This document shows, piece by piece, positions 1 to 12,147 of a stretch of 64,000 nucleotides of DNA. A program made the position numbers and the translations under genes. Positions within the stretch are counted from its first letter, which is position 1. Each line of letters begins with the position of its first letter. Where the stretch lies: assembly GCF_014207235.1 (NCBI RefSeq), contig NZ_JACHDA010000003.1, positions 124,001-188,000 of the forward strand, in the 5' to 3' direction. The notes below the pieces were generated by a model. That model saw only the letters and a list, made by a program, of their open reading frames with translations, did no database searches and was not told where the DNA came from. The DNA is from Sphingopyxis sp. JAI128 (GTDB lineage Bacteria; Pseudomonadota; Alphaproteobacteria; Sphingomonadales; Sphingomonadaceae).

Positions 1-944
1 CTGACCTTGCGCACCTGCGGCCGGTTCTGCGTGAGCGTGGTCAGCGTCCAGACATTGCCGTTGGGTGGCCCGAAGGCATTGGGCGCGCCCGGCGGCTGGA
101 TGATCGCGGGGGCGGGCATATGCTCGCCGCGGGCGCGCAGTACGATATAGTCGAGCCGCGCGCGCGGCGGTGGCGCGGCTGGCTGCGCGGCGGCCATCGC
201 GCGATGATCGTGCGCGGAATGGGGGTTCGCACCGCCTTTCCAGTCCTGCACCCCCGACACCCAGCCCATTTCGGCGCGCACGGCGCGGAAGCCGCTGGCC
301 CATACATCGGTCCACGGCAGCGCGGTGAAGAGCAGGACCAGCGCGAAGCCGGCGACCCAGAATCCCGTAACGGCGTGGAGATCGCGCAGCGCGGTGCGGC
401 CGCCGAGCGACAAGCGCGGCCAGAGCACGCCGGCCGCGCCGCGCCCGCGTGGCCACCATAGGTAAAGGCCGGTCAGGATCATCACGATCGCCCAGCTTGC
501 CGCTAGCTCGACGAGCAGGCCGCCGGCGCGGCCGATCAGGAGGCTTCCGTGGATTCTGGCGAGCCACGCCGACAGGCGCGCGTCGGGGTCGGCCGCGCCG
601 ATCACGCGGCCCTGCGGCGAGACCGCGACGTCGCGCATCGTGCCGTTCGTCAGCCCAAGATGGACGACCGCGGCATCGCCGGGCGCCTGGGGTATGCGAT
701 AATAGTGGAAGCTGGCGCCCGGAAAATCGGCGAGCGCCGCGGTCACCTGCGCATCGGCGTCGACCGCGCCCATAGTGGGCAGACCGCGCCAGGCGCGCTC
801 CTCCCACCGGTCGAGCTCGGGCTTGAACAGATAGGCCGCGCCCGTCGCCGACAGGACAAGCAAGAAGGGGATGACGAACAGCCCGGCATAGAAATGCCAG
901 CGCCAGATCGTGCGATAGAGCGGAATGCGATTGCTGTCGGTCAT
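1..944 (-). CDS. PepSY-associated transmembrane protein (3' end beyond window)
   Basis: Inner-membrane protein of the PepSY-TM family, usually found beside TonB-dependent receptors and thought to act in iron or copper reduction or uptake. 314 residues are visible from the ATG at 944 to the window edge; the C-terminus is missing. The family hallmark IWRWHFYAG lies at about residues 13-21 and is followed directly by the first membrane helix (FVIPFLLVLSATGAAYLF). A second helix with the GLYLWWPRG motif falls near residue 175, and a third follows the LHAVTGFW segment. It starts 11 bases after the receptor gene ends, so the two are almost certainly co-transcribed and this protein serves the same uptake route. 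The substrate cannot be read from the sequence. Confidence 0.88.
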   Translation of the reverse strand, partial: MTDSNRIPLYRTIWRWHFYAGLFVIPFLLVLSATGAAYLFKPELDRWEERAWRGLPTMGAVDADAQVTAALADFPGASFHYYRIPQAPGDAAVVHLGLTNGTMRDVAVSPQGRVIGAADPDARLSAWLARIHGSLLIGRAGGLLVELAASWAIVMILTGLYLWWPRGRGAAGVLWPRLSLGGRTALRDLHAVTGFWVAGFALVLLFTALPWTDVWASGFRAVRAEMGWVSGVQDWKGGANPHSAHDHRAMAAAQPAAPPPRARLDYIVLRARGEHMPAPAIIQPPGAPNAFGPPNGNVWTLTTLTQNRPQVRKV

Positions 945-955
945 TCCCCCACTCC

Positions 956-2956
956 TTAAAAGCGCGCGCGGATACCGGCGGAAATCGCGCGGCGTTCGAC
1001 GGGGTAATAAATCGCCGACATATCGGTGACCGTGACCGCCGCGCTGATGTCGCCGAGTGCCTTTTTACCCGTGACATTGCGAACATCGACAAAGGCGTCG
1101 ATTCCGTCGGCGATCGTCGCGCCGCCGGTTACGCCGATCAGCGCATAGTCGGGTGTCGAAACGCGGTTATGGTAATCGGCGAAAGGCCCATCGGGGACCC
1201 ATTCGAGGTTGGGCGCGATGTGGAGCGTATCGGACCCGATCCTGATCTCGGCGCGATAGACATGCTTCGGCACGACCGGCAGGCGATTGTCGCCATAGTC
1301 GGCATCGCCCCGGAAGCGAAAGTTGCTGTAGGTATAGACCTGCCGCAGCCGAAGCCAATCGGCGACATCGAACTGCAAAGCGGCCTCGACACCTTCGTGG
1401 CGGGTACGACCTGCGTTGAAAGTCGACGCCGGGATCGTCGGGCCGACGTTGAACTGGAGCAGCTCGCCCTTGATGTCGCTACGATAGTAGGTGAGGTCCC
1501 AGCTCGCCGACCCGGCGCGGCCACGCGTTCCGATCTCGGCGGTCCAGGCACGCTGCGGATCGAGTGCGACGAAGCTTGCGATCTGCGCCAGCTCGTTGAA
1601 ACCGGGGAATTCGGCGGAGCGGTTGTAATTGGCGTAAAGCTGGACGTCCGCTGCGGGTTCGAACAGCAGGCCGAACTTGGGCGAGAAGGCGTCGAAGTCG
1701 GCGCGACCGACGGTGCCATTCTGTGCCGGTGCGGCGGCGTTGAAATTGATGACCTGTTTGCGCCTGCCGTCGGCGTAGATGCCGCCCGCGATCAGCGACA
1801 GCCGCTCCACCGGCTTCAGGCGTACTTCCCCATAAAGCGTCGCAGCGCGCGCGTCCTGATCGGCGTTGAAGCGGAGCGTGCCCCGCTTGCCGGCAAGATT
1901 GACGAAGCGTTTCGAGCGGATGTCGCCGACCCGCAATTCGCCGCCGACGGTCGCCTCGACAACGTCGCCCGCATAGTCGAAGCGGAAAAAGCCGCCGCGA
2001 TCGGCACTCTCGTGATCGATCAGCTCGAAGATCGGGTGATAGAGCGACTTGACGTTGAAGAAAGCACCGACGTCGAGCGTTAGCGCGCCCCAGTCGAGGC
2101 GCGTGCGGTTCTGGATGCGCAGCGAATCGACGTCGCGTGCCTGGTCGAGCGTGACCGCTCCGCCACTCGCCATGCGCGCCGAGGTAAGCGCCTGTGTGCG
2201 AGTCAATGCGCCCGGGATTTCCTGATTGATGTTGTTGAAGCTGACATAGAGCCGGTTCGACAGAACATCGCTGAACTGCATCCCGACATTGCCGTGAAAG
2301 CGGAAGCTCCTACGCTTCGCATGGTCGCGGTCGCCATCCGACGTGTCGGCGCCAACCGCCGCCCACGCATCGACGCGCTCGCCCGCGACGCCCGTCGAGA
2401 TGAGCCCGCGGTAGCTGTCGAAGCTGCCCACATCGCCGCGAAGGTAGAAGCCCTCCGCAGTGCGGCCGGTCGGTGTGACGCCGTTGATCGCGCCGCCGAG
2501 CGTTCCCGACCCGAAACGCAGCGCATTACCGCCGCGATAGACCTCGAGATGATCGAAGAAGATCGGCTCAAGCTCCTGGAAATCGCCATTGTCGTCGGCA
2601 AGATTGGTCGGCACGCCGTCCTGCAGCAGCGTGAGCCCGCGCATGTGGAAGCCGCGCGACAGGCCCGAACCGCGGATCGAGATGCGGACTTCCTGCCCAT
2701 AGCGCGGCTGAAGATAGACGCCGGGCGAAAACGCCAATGTGTCGCGCAGGCTGACGATCGATTTGTCGGCATAGTCCTGATGCCCGACGATGTCGGTGCC
2801 GCCGGCGGTTTTTGCGGCGCGCCCTTCGGCTTCGTTCGTGAGCTGCGGCGCGGTGACGATAATCGTCGAGTTCGCCTCTTCGGCATGAACAGGAGCGGTC
2901 GAAAGACAGGTGACGAGCGCCAGCAAGGGCGCTCCGCGATAAGCGGATTTGATCAT
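956..2956 (-). CDS. TonB-dependent outer-membrane receptor
   Basis: Outer-membrane beta-barrel receptor that imports a metal chelate or similar ligand using TonB energy. The 666-residue product has a signal peptide (cleavage near APVHA-EE, residue 25), a short TonB-box-like stretch (STIIVTAP, about 30-37), a plug domain with RISIRGSGLSRGFHMRG and the YRGGNALRFGSGTLGGAIN signature of FecA-like plugs, and a barrel ending in the terminal aromatic ARF. A good ribosome binding site (GGAGAA) precedes the ATG at 2956. It sits between a DUF2946-like gene and a PepSY gene, a grouping typical of iron or copper acquisition. The ligand is inferred only as a metal complex. Confidence 0.93.
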   Translation of the reverse strand: MIKSAYRGAPLLALVTCLSTAPVHAEEANSTIIVTAPQLTNEAEGRAAKTAGGTDIVGHQDYADKSIVSLRDTLAFSPGVYLQPRYGQEVRISIRGSGLSRGFHMRGLTLLQDGVPTNLADDNGDFQELEPIFFDHLEVYRGGNALRFGSGTLGGAINGVTPTGRTAEGFYLRGDVGSFDSYRGLISTGVAGERVDAWAAVGADTSDGDRDHAKRRSFRFHGNVGMQFSDVLSNRLYVSFNNINQEIPGALTRTQALTSARMASGGAVTLDQARDVDSLRIQNRTRLDWGALTLDVGAFFNVKSLYHPIFELIDHESADRGGFFRFDYAGDVVEATVGGELRVGDIRSKRFVNLAGKRGTLRFNADQDARAATLYGEVRLKPVERLSLIAGGIYADGRRKQVINFNAAAPAQNGTVGRADFDAFSPKFGLLFEPAADVQLYANYNRSAEFPGFNELAQIASFVALDPQRAWTAEIGTRGRAGSASWDLTYYRSDIKGELLQFNVGPTIPASTFNAGRTRHEGVEAALQFDVADWLRLRQVYTYSNFRFRGDADYGDNRLPVVPKHVYRAEIRIGSDTLHIAPNLEWVPDGPFADYHNRVSTPDYALIGVTGGATIADGIDAFVDVRNVTGKKALGDISAAVTVTDMSAIYYPVERRAISAGIRARF

Positions 2957-3024
2957 TGATATACTTCTCCGGAAACAGGCATGGCGCCACGCCGCACGGT
3001 GCGCAGGTGGCAGTTCAGGCTGGA

Positions 3025-3465
3025 TCAGGCGAAGCGAGGTGGTCCGGTACTCGGCGGGAGCGGCGATGCGATCCCCGGCGCGAAGCCGAGCGACGGCAAA
3101 GCGACAGGCGCGGGGTCGGCGATGGCTGGCGCCGCGGCGAGCGTCGGCAGGTCAGGAACGATCGGCGCATTGGCGAGCGCACCCCACGGGCAATGCTGCT
3201 GCGCGTTGCCCGCATCGTGGCTACCTGCCTTTTCGCCCGATTTCTCGAACGTGATCGTCATCGTTCCGCCGGGATTGGTGGGGTCCGAACAGATGCGGAC
3301 GGTTATCGACCCGCCCGCGTCGCTTTCGATCATCCAGCCCGGCGCGACAAGCACCCGCGCCGCGAGCGCGAGGATCAGCGGCAACAGCAGAAATAGGCCC
3401 GGACGGCGAAAGGCGGCGAAAATCCCCACGCGCCGCGTCTTACGGCGCGGCCGAGCGGCTGACAA
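3025..3465 (-). CDS. DUF2946-like small membrane protein
   Basis: 146-residue protein with one hydrophobic segment near the N-terminus (LFLLLPLILALAARVLV, about 25-43), then an extracytoplasmic part with an HCPWGALA motif (about 92-99) like the Cys-Pro motif of DUF2946 proteins, and a Pro/Ala-rich tail ending PPRFA. DUF2946 proteins commonly sit next to TonB-dependent copper or iron receptors; their role is not established. The listed start is TTG; a GTG at 3429 is also possible and would leave 134 residues. It lies 68 bases upstream of the receptor and only 27 bases after the hydroxylase gene, so one long transcript is possible. Confidence 0.72.
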   Translation of the reverse strand: MSAARPRRKTRRVGIFAAFRRPGLFLLLPLILALAARVLVAPGWMIESDAGGSITVRICSDPTNPGGTMTITFEKSGEKAGSHDAGNAQQHCPWGALANAPIVPDLPTLAAAPAIADPAPVALPSLGFAPGIASPLPPSTGPPRFA

Positions 3466-3492
3466 GCGGACAGATTGCCTCGCCGGTCCGAC

Positions 3493-4662
3493 CTATTCCG
3501 CCGGCTTCTCGTCGGTCTTCTTGCCAGTGCGCGTCCAAGGATAGAGAAACTGACCCCAATAATGTTTCGGCACATCCTCGGGGATGCCGTAATTTTCGGG
3601 CCAGCGGTCTTTGGGCAGATGAAAGGTGCCGAAGCACTTGTCGATCCACGGGAAGTGGATCGCGAAATTGACGTCGAACGCCTCGCGCTCCAAGCCGTGA
3701 TGCCAATGGTGAAAGCGCGGGGTCGCGATCCAGTGCCCCAGCCGGTTGAAATTGCCGCCGACATTGGCGTGAAGCAGCGACGACCAGACATAGACGAAGC
3801 CAATATAGGCCTGCATCACCGAGGGAACGAAGCCGAGCGTGAAGAGCGGCAGCGACGTGATCGAGCGCAAGAGGATGATCTCGACGAAATGCATCCGCGA
3901 TCCCGCGAGCCAGTCCATCGACTTGGCGCTGTGGTGCACCGCGTGGAAGCCCCAGAGAAAGGGGTAGCGGTGGAAGCTACGGTGAAAGAAATATTGCGCC
4001 ATGTCCGACGCGACGAGCACGATCACGAACTGGGCAATCCACGGCAGCGAAGCGACCCCAGCGCGAAACGCCTCCCAATTGCCCGTATTCTCGTTAATGA
4101 TCGTCGAGGGCGCAAGGGCGAGGAAGCCCAACACCTGCACGAACATCGTGCTGACGAGATAGTAGAAGAGATCCTCGCGCCATTCTGTGCGGAACAATCT
4201 TTGGGTCCGGCGATGCGGGAAAGCGCGTTCCAATGGCGCGAACATGAAGCCGGTCACGAGCAGGTTTACGACGAAGAAGTCGAGCCCGAAGAAAATGCCC
4301 CAGTCGCGCGTCTCCTGCGGCTGGACGTTGGCGCCGCCAACGAGAATCGCCGCGAGCCCGATCATCAGCGCGGAGAGCCCGAGCACTTTCCGGGGGCGCA
4401 GCAGCAGGCTGAGCAGGGAGAGTCCGTAGCTGACAAGCAGAACCGCGTGGACAACCCCGCGGAAGCCACTCCAGTCCTTGACGATTTCCAGCTCGGGCGT
4501 CGCGAACCAGTCGGGGAACCGCAGCGCGACGACCATAAAAAAGCCCGCGATCGCGAAGAGCAACCCGAAAAAGCCCGACAGCCAGCCGCTGCCGAAGCGC
4601 CGCACCTCGGTATGCGATTCAAGATCGCGCATCAGATTCTGAAGATAGTCAAGCTTTGCCAT
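3493..4662 (-). CDS. sterol desaturase / fatty acid hydroxylase family protein
   Basis: Integral membrane di-iron oxygenase-type protein of 389 residues. The histidine clusters that bind the diiron centre are visible: HRSFHR, HAVHH and, further on, HHWHHG near residue 340. Four to five hydrophobic segments fill the N-terminal half. Family members hydroxylate or desaturate sterols, carotenoids or fatty acyl chains; the substrate cannot be assigned here. It is followed after 27 bases by the DUF2946/TonB receptor group on the same strand and preceded by a palindromic repeat that separates it from ligA. Confidence 0.9.
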   Translation of the reverse strand: MAKLDYLQNLMRDLESHTEVRRFGSGWLSGFFGLLFAIAGFFMVVALRFPDWFATPELEIVKDWSGFRGVVHAVLLVSYGLSLLSLLLRPRKVLGLSALMIGLAAILVGGANVQPQETRDWGIFFGLDFFVVNLLVTGFMFAPLERAFPHRRTQRLFRTEWREDLFYYLVSTMFVQVLGFLALAPSTIINENTGNWEAFRAGVASLPWIAQFVIVLVASDMAQYFFHRSFHRYPFLWGFHAVHHSAKSMDWLAGSRMHFVEIILLRSITSLPLFTLGFVPSVMQAYIGFVYVWSSLLHANVGGNFNRLGHWIATPRFHHWHHGLEREAFDVNFAIHFPWIDKCFGTFHLPKDRWPENYGIPEDVPKHYWGQFLYPWTRTGKKTDEKPAE

Positions 4663-4737
4663 GTCGGCCCCTCACAGCATTTCGGCCCCGCGTTCTGTGA
4701 CGGCGCGCACGGCTCGTTGTCACGCTAACTCCATTTT

Positions 4738-4810
4738 CGTCATGCCGGGCGTGATCCGGCATCCATTCCTACTCCGACGCCATGGGCCCTGGATCAAGTC
4801 CGGGGTGACG
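4738..4810. repeat. palindromic intergenic repeat, family A copy 1
   Basis: 73-base imperfect palindrome beginning CGTCATGCCGGGCGTGATCC and ending with GGATCAAGTCCGGGGTGACG. It lies between ligA and the hydroxylase gene. Related copies are at 16578-16650 (inside truB) and 47379-47447. The shared core is a TGATCCGG/GGATCAAGTCC pair bracketed by CGTCA and TGACG. No tract of T follows, so it is more likely a mobile REP-like element than a simple terminator. Confidence 0.8.
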
Positions 4811-4828
4811 AATGAAGGCGCGGACATC

Positions 4829-7987
<3,159 letters not shown>

Positions 7988-7991
<4 letters not shown>

Positions 7992-9658
7992 GTCGCCACC
8001 TCCAGCAACCGCTCGGCCTGCGCGCGCGCTTCCTCGGTCACCTCGGCGCCCGACAGCATGCGCGCGATTTCCTCGCGGCGCCCGGCATCGTTGAGCATCC
8101 GGACGGTTGTACGCGTCACGACGCCCTCGCTCGATTTGGCGATGACGAAATGCACGGCGCCTTTCGCCGCCACCTGCGGGCTATGCGTCACCGCGAGCAA
8201 TTGCTTGCCCGCGTCCGCAAGCCGCGCCAGCCGCTCGCCGATCGCGCTCGCCACCGCGCCGCCGACGCCGCGGTCGATTTCGTCGAAGACGATCGTGTCG
8301 GCGCCGCCCTCTTCGGCGAGCGCGACCTTCAGCGCGAGGATGAAGCGCGACAATTCGCCGCCCGAGGCGATCTTGGCGAGTGGCGCGAAGGGCGCGCCGG
8401 GATTGGTCGAGATGAGGAATTCGATGCGGTCCATGCCCTCCGGCCCCCAGCGATCGGCGGGCAGCCGTTCGACGAGCGTCCGGAAACGCGCAGCGTCGAG
8501 TTTCAGCGGCATGAGTTCGCCCGCGACAGCAGCGTCGAGCCGGATCGCAGCCTTTGCGCGCTGGTCCGAGAGCGCAGTCGCGGCATGGGTATAGGCTGCG
8601 GCGGTCTCCGCCACCGCGGCCTCGAGCATGGCGAGCCCCGCGCTGCCGCCCTCGATCGCGTCGAGCCGCGCGGCGAGCGTGCCCGTCAGTTCGGCGAGTT
8701 CGTCGGGCTGAACATTATGCTTCCGCGCCATGGCCCTAAGTTCGAACAGCCGCGTCTCGGTCGCCTCGAGCCGTTCTGGGTCATATTCCATCGCGCGCGC
8801 GGCCTCGTGGAGCTTCGTCTCGGCCTCGTCAGCCTCAATGATCGCGCGGTCGAGGCCGGCCAGCGCCTCGGCGAGCAACGGATGATCGCCGGCGAGCCGG
8901 TCGAGCCGCCGCGCCGCGGCGCGCAGTTGCGCCGGGCCGCTGTCGCTGCCCTCGAACGCTTCCATGATCGCGCCCATATCGCCGGCCAGCCGTTCGCCCT
9001 TCTGCATCGCGGCGCGCGCTTCGGCGAGTTCAGCTTCCTCACCCGGCTGGGGCGCGAGCGCCTGCAGTTCGGCAACGCAATGGTCGAGCCATTCGCGGTC
9101 GCGCTCGGCCTCCGAAATGGCAGCGTGCGCGACGGCGAGCTTGTCCTCCGCCGCGCGCCACGCGGCATGTGCCGCCGCGACCGCGCCGGTGTCGGCGCGC
9201 GCATAGGCGTCGAGGAGCGCGCGGTGCCCTGCGGGCGCGAGCAGGCCGCGGTCGTCGTGCTGGCCGTGGATCTCGACGAGATGCCCCCCGACTTCGCGCA
9301 GCAATGCCGCCGAGCAGGGCTGGTCGTTCAGAAAGGCGCGGCTGCCGCCGTCGGCCTTAAGTGTCCGGCGGATCAACAGCGGTTCGCCCGCCTCCAGCGC
9401 AATGTCGTTGTCCGCAAGCAGCACCGCCAGCGGCGTGCCGGGCGCCGGCGCGGCGAAACTGGCGGTCACCTGCGCCTTGTCGCTACCCTGCCGCACGAGC
9501 GCGCTGTCGGCGCGCATGCCGAGCGCCAATCCCAGCGCGTCGAGCAGGATCGACTTGCCCGCCCCTGTCTCGCCCGTCAGCACGCCCAGCCCGGCCTCGA
9601 AATCGAGGTCGAGCCGTTCGATCAGCACGATATTGGCGATAGAAAGCGCCGTCAGCAT
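7988..9658 (-). CDS. recN: DNA repair protein RecN
   Basis: SMC-like ATPase acting early in double-strand break repair. The 556-residue protein starts with the typical MLTALSIANIVLIERLDLDF and the P-loop GETGAGKS (about 29-36). The long central region is charged and heptad-like, consistent with the coiled coil. The ABC signature lies in KIASGGELSRF, followed by the Walker B stretch TIVFDEIDRGVGG and THSPQVAA. Length matches the family. It follows bamD by 44 bases and is coupled to the acetyltransferase downstream. The bamD-recN-ligA order is common in alphaproteobacteria. Confidence 0.98.
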
Positions 9659-9702
9659 GCCCCGCCCTTACCGCAGAACAAAGACAGAATCTATGCGCAG
9701 TA

Positions 9703-10494
9703 TCAGGCGCTGGGGGCGTACCTCTGCATCAGTTTGTACGCGCGCTCATACCATTCGTTGCCGGGATAGTTGGCACCGAGTACGGCGGCCGACTTCTTGG
9801 CTTCGGCGGGAATACCGAGCGCGAGATAAGATTCGGTCAGGCGATACAGCGCTTCGGGCGCGTGGCTCGTCGTCTGATATTTGTCGACGACCTCGCGGAA
9901 GCGGATCGACGCAGCGAGCCAGTTCGAACTGCGCTGGTAAAAACGGCCGATTTCCATTTCCTTGCCCGCGAGATGGTCGCGCACGAGATCGATCTTGAGC
10001 CGCGCGTCGGCCGCATAACGGCTGTCGGGATAACGTCGGATCACTTCGCCGAGCGCGTTCTGCGCCTGCTGGGTGATCTTCTGGTCGCGGGTGACGTCGC
10101 TGATCTGCTCATAATAGGAAAGGCCGATCAGATAATAGGCGTAGGGCGCGTCCTTGTTGCCCGGGTGAATCGCAAGGAACCGCTGCGCCGCTTCGATCGC
10201 CGGGGTATATTCGCGGTCCATATAATAGCTGAAGCTGCTCATCAACTGCGCGCGGCGCGCCCAGGGCGAATAGGGATGCTGGCGCTCTACCTCGTCGAAC
10301 AGCGCGGCCGCCAAGCCATATTGCTTGCGGTCGAGCCGGTCCTGCGCCGCGCGATACAGCGTGTTCACGTCGCGCGCGACGTACCGTGTATCCTTCTTGA
10401 CCCCGCCGCCGCCGGCACAGGCCGCCAGGGGCGTGATCATCAGTGCGGCGGCGAGCAGGCGCACGGTCGCGCGCGAAGGGTCAAAGCGAGTCAT
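9703..10494 (-). CDS. bamD: outer membrane assembly lipoprotein BamD
   Basis: Essential lipoprotein of the BAM complex that folds beta-barrel proteins into the outer membrane. The 263-residue protein has a lipoprotein signal with the lipobox LAAC (Cys near residue 23), then tetratricopeptide-like repeats: a first helix pair (NTLYRAAQDRLDRKQYGLAAALFDEVERQHPYSPWA), YAYYLIGLSYYEQ, the conserved IRRYPDSRYAADA, and ALYRLTESYLALG. The start is taken at the ATG at 10494; a 32-residue in-frame extension upstream lacks signal-peptide character. Confidence 0.97.
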   Translation of the reverse strand: MTRFDPSRATVRLLAAALMITPLAACAGGGGVKKDTRYVARDVNTLYRAAQDRLDRKQYGLAAALFDEVERQHPYSPWARRAQLMSSFSYYMDREYTPAIEAAQRFLAIHPGNKDAPYAYYLIGLSYYEQISDVTRDQKITQQAQNALGEVIRRYPDSRYAADARLKIDLVRDHLAGKEMEIGRFYQRSSNWLAASIRFREVVDKYQTTSHAPEALYRLTESYLALGIPAEAKKSAAVLGANYPGNEWYERAYKLMQRYAPSA

Positions 10495-10555
10495 GCGCGC
10501 GGTATAGCCACAGCGCAGATGAACGCAAAATAAATGATGGGGGTTCGGCGCAGCT

Positions 10556-11260
10556 TTACGGCGTTTTGACGACACAGCCTTGCGGGGCATTTGCCGGTGT
10601 TGACACGCGGCGCGCCGTCTTGATCGTCACCTGCGGCTCGATCATCTGGCCGGCCATCACGCCTTCGCCCGCGGTGGGCGAAATCGGCGCATTGAAGATC
10701 GCTTCGGCAACGTCGGCGCCCGCCACGACTTCGCCGAACACCGCAAAACCGGCGCCGTCGCCGCCAGGGGCATCACTGTCGAAACCCTTGATATCCGACA
10801 ATAGCAGGAAGAAATCGGTTGTCGCATCGCCGGGATTGAGCCGCGCCATCGACAGCGCGCCCTTGCAGTTGGTAAGTCCCGTCGCCTTCGTCGGCTCGTG
10901 CGCGATCGGCGGGAAATTCTTGCGCGCATCGCCGCGGTTGCCCGCCTGGATCAACTGGTTCGCCGGCCCCCAGCTTCGCGTCGAGCGATAGAATTTGAAC
11001 CCGTCCATCCGCTTCGTATCGACATAACGCAGGAAATTAGCGCTGGTGATCGGCGCGCGTTTGTTCTCGATCCGCAGCGTGATGGTGCCAAGGTCGGTGA
11101 CGAGCGCGACATATGGCCGCGTATCTGCTTGGACCGCCGGCAGGACGGGAGCGGGCACCGGCGGGACGGGCGGCGGCAATTGCGTGGCCTGCGGCGGCGA
11201 GGCGGTGGCCTGCGCAGCAAGGGCGAGCATGGGGGCGAACGCGGAGAAGATCGTCAGCAT
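10556..11260 (-). CDS. cyclophilin-type peptidyl-prolyl cis-trans isomerase, exported
   Basis: Catalyses cis-trans isomerisation at proline, here probably in the periplasm. The 234-residue product has a signal peptide (MLTIFSAFAPMLALAAQA), a Pro-rich linker and a cyclophilin domain with the first strand VTDLGTITLRIENKRAPIT, FYRSTRSW, the IQAGNRGD loop and the FAVFGEVVAGADVAE end. The classical active-site F-H-R and Q motifs are only partly kept, so catalytic strength is uncertain. The ATG at 11260 is preferred because it gives a clean signal peptide; an upstream in-frame start at 11308 is possible. Confidence 0.9.
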   Translation of the reverse strand: MLTIFSAFAPMLALAAQATASPPQATQLPPPVPPVPAPVLPAVQADTRPYVALVTDLGTITLRIENKRAPITSANFLRYVDTKRMDGFKFYRSTRSWGPANQLIQAGNRGDARKNFPPIAHEPTKATGLTNCKGALSMARLNPGDATTDFFLLLSDIKGFDSDAPGGDGAGFAVFGEVVAGADVAEAIFNAPISPTAGEGVMAGQMIEPQVTIKTARRVSTPANAPQGCVVKTP

Positions 11261-11396
11261 GGCCGATACATAAACAATAATGCGCAGCGCTGGCGACCCC
11301 GATTGCACCGCATCGGCTGTTTGACGGCAAGCTCACATTGGAAAATGCGGCGCGGCCCGGTAGGCACGAGCAGGACCGGAAGCGAAGAGGAAAATA

Positions 11397-12086
11397 ATGA
11401 CCGAGACGCCGAACCGCGACACCGCGCCCGATACCGCACCCACGTCCGCTCCGTCCCCCGCCGAGGTCGGATCGCGACTCCTGCGTTATCTGCCGTTGAT
11501 CACCACCCTGCATTTCCTGATCGGGTTGCCGGCGCTCATCGCCTCGCTCGCGCTGGCCTATTTCGCCTTCGTCCAGGCCGATGCGACGCAAAAGATGCAG
11601 ACCGGAGGGGTTATGCCCTTCGTCACTTTCGGGACGAGCAACGGGGACGAACAGGGCAATCGCGACATCGCGCTAACGCTGACGAACAACGGTGTGGGCC
11701 CTGCGATCCTCGGCCCTATCGAAATCCGCTATGAGGGGAAACCGATAACCACTCCGGTCGATCTGCTCAGAACATGCTGCACGGAAAGCGACGCGCCCCC
11801 CTTGCGCTTTTCGACGTCGCCTTCGACCGGAATCGCGGTGCGGCCCGGCGAAACCATCGAGTTCGTCAGTTTTCCCTATACGCCTGCCTCGGACAAAGTC
11901 TGGCAGACATTCAACAAGGAACGATGGAAACTCGAGGTCCGGGCCTGCTATTGTTCGATCTTCAACGACTGCTGGGTAACCGAGGGCATGCAGGGACTGC
12001 CCAAGGCCGTGAACACATGCCCCGCCGACTGGACGCTTTACCGCGAGGATGCGGGGAACCGGATCGGCGGGGTCCGGACGCGATAA
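11397..12086 (+). CDS. membrane-anchored protein of unknown function
   Basis: 229 residues, not recognised as a named family. A polar N-terminus (about 40 residues, Thr/Ala/Pro-rich) precedes one strong membrane helix (HFLIGLPALIASLALAYFAFVQ, about 40-62). The rest is probably periplasmic and beta-rich, with paired cysteines (a CC near residue 126, later CYC and C residues around 185-190) that could form disulfides. It is transcribed away from the cyclophilin gene. Its stop is 2 bases before the operator region of the downstream ArsR-type gene. Confidence 0.7.
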   Translation: MTETPNRDTAPDTAPTSAPSPAEVGSRLLRYLPLITTLHFLIGLPALIASLALAYFAFVQADATQKMQTGGVMPFVTFGTSNGDEQGNRDIALTLTNNGVGPAILGPIEIRYEGKPITTPVDLLRTCCTESDAPPLRFSTSPSTGIAVRPGETIEFVSFPYTPASDKVWQTFNKERWKLEVRACYCSIFNDCWVTEGMQGLPKAVNTCPADWTLYREDAGNRIGGVRTR

Positions 12087-12087
12087 T

Positions 12088-12103
12088 TCAACCAATCGGT
12101 TGA
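12088..12103. promoter_or_regulatory. operator-like inverted repeat upstream of the ArsR-type gene
   Basis: TCAACC-AATC-GGTTGA, a perfect 6-base-arm inverted repeat directly after the preceding stop codon. Its right arm overlaps a consensus -35 hexamer TTGACA at 12100-12105. The same TCAAC/GTTGA half-sites recur in the larger palindrome at 12122-12147, so both probably bind the adjacent ArsR-type repressor. Confidence 0.6.
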
Positions 12104-12121
12104 CAATGAAAAAAGGGACGT

Positions 12122-12147
12122 CATATTCAACTTTATGGTTGAATATG
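12122..12147. promoter_or_regulatory. 26-base operator overlapping -10 region and start codon
   Basis: CATATTCAAC (12122-12131) and its exact complement GTTGAATATG (12138-12147) with a 6-base spacer. It covers the likely -10 element (CATATT or ATATTC, 16-17 bases after TTGACA) and the ATG at 12135. Bound repressor would block both the promoter and the first codons. A start of transcription about 7 bases after the -10 would fall on the ATG itself, i.e. a leaderless mRNA. Confidence 0.65.

Noticed and set aside
120..959. Plus-strand frames at the left edge
   Set aside because: Antisense to the PepSY protein, which has its hallmark motif and membrane helices.
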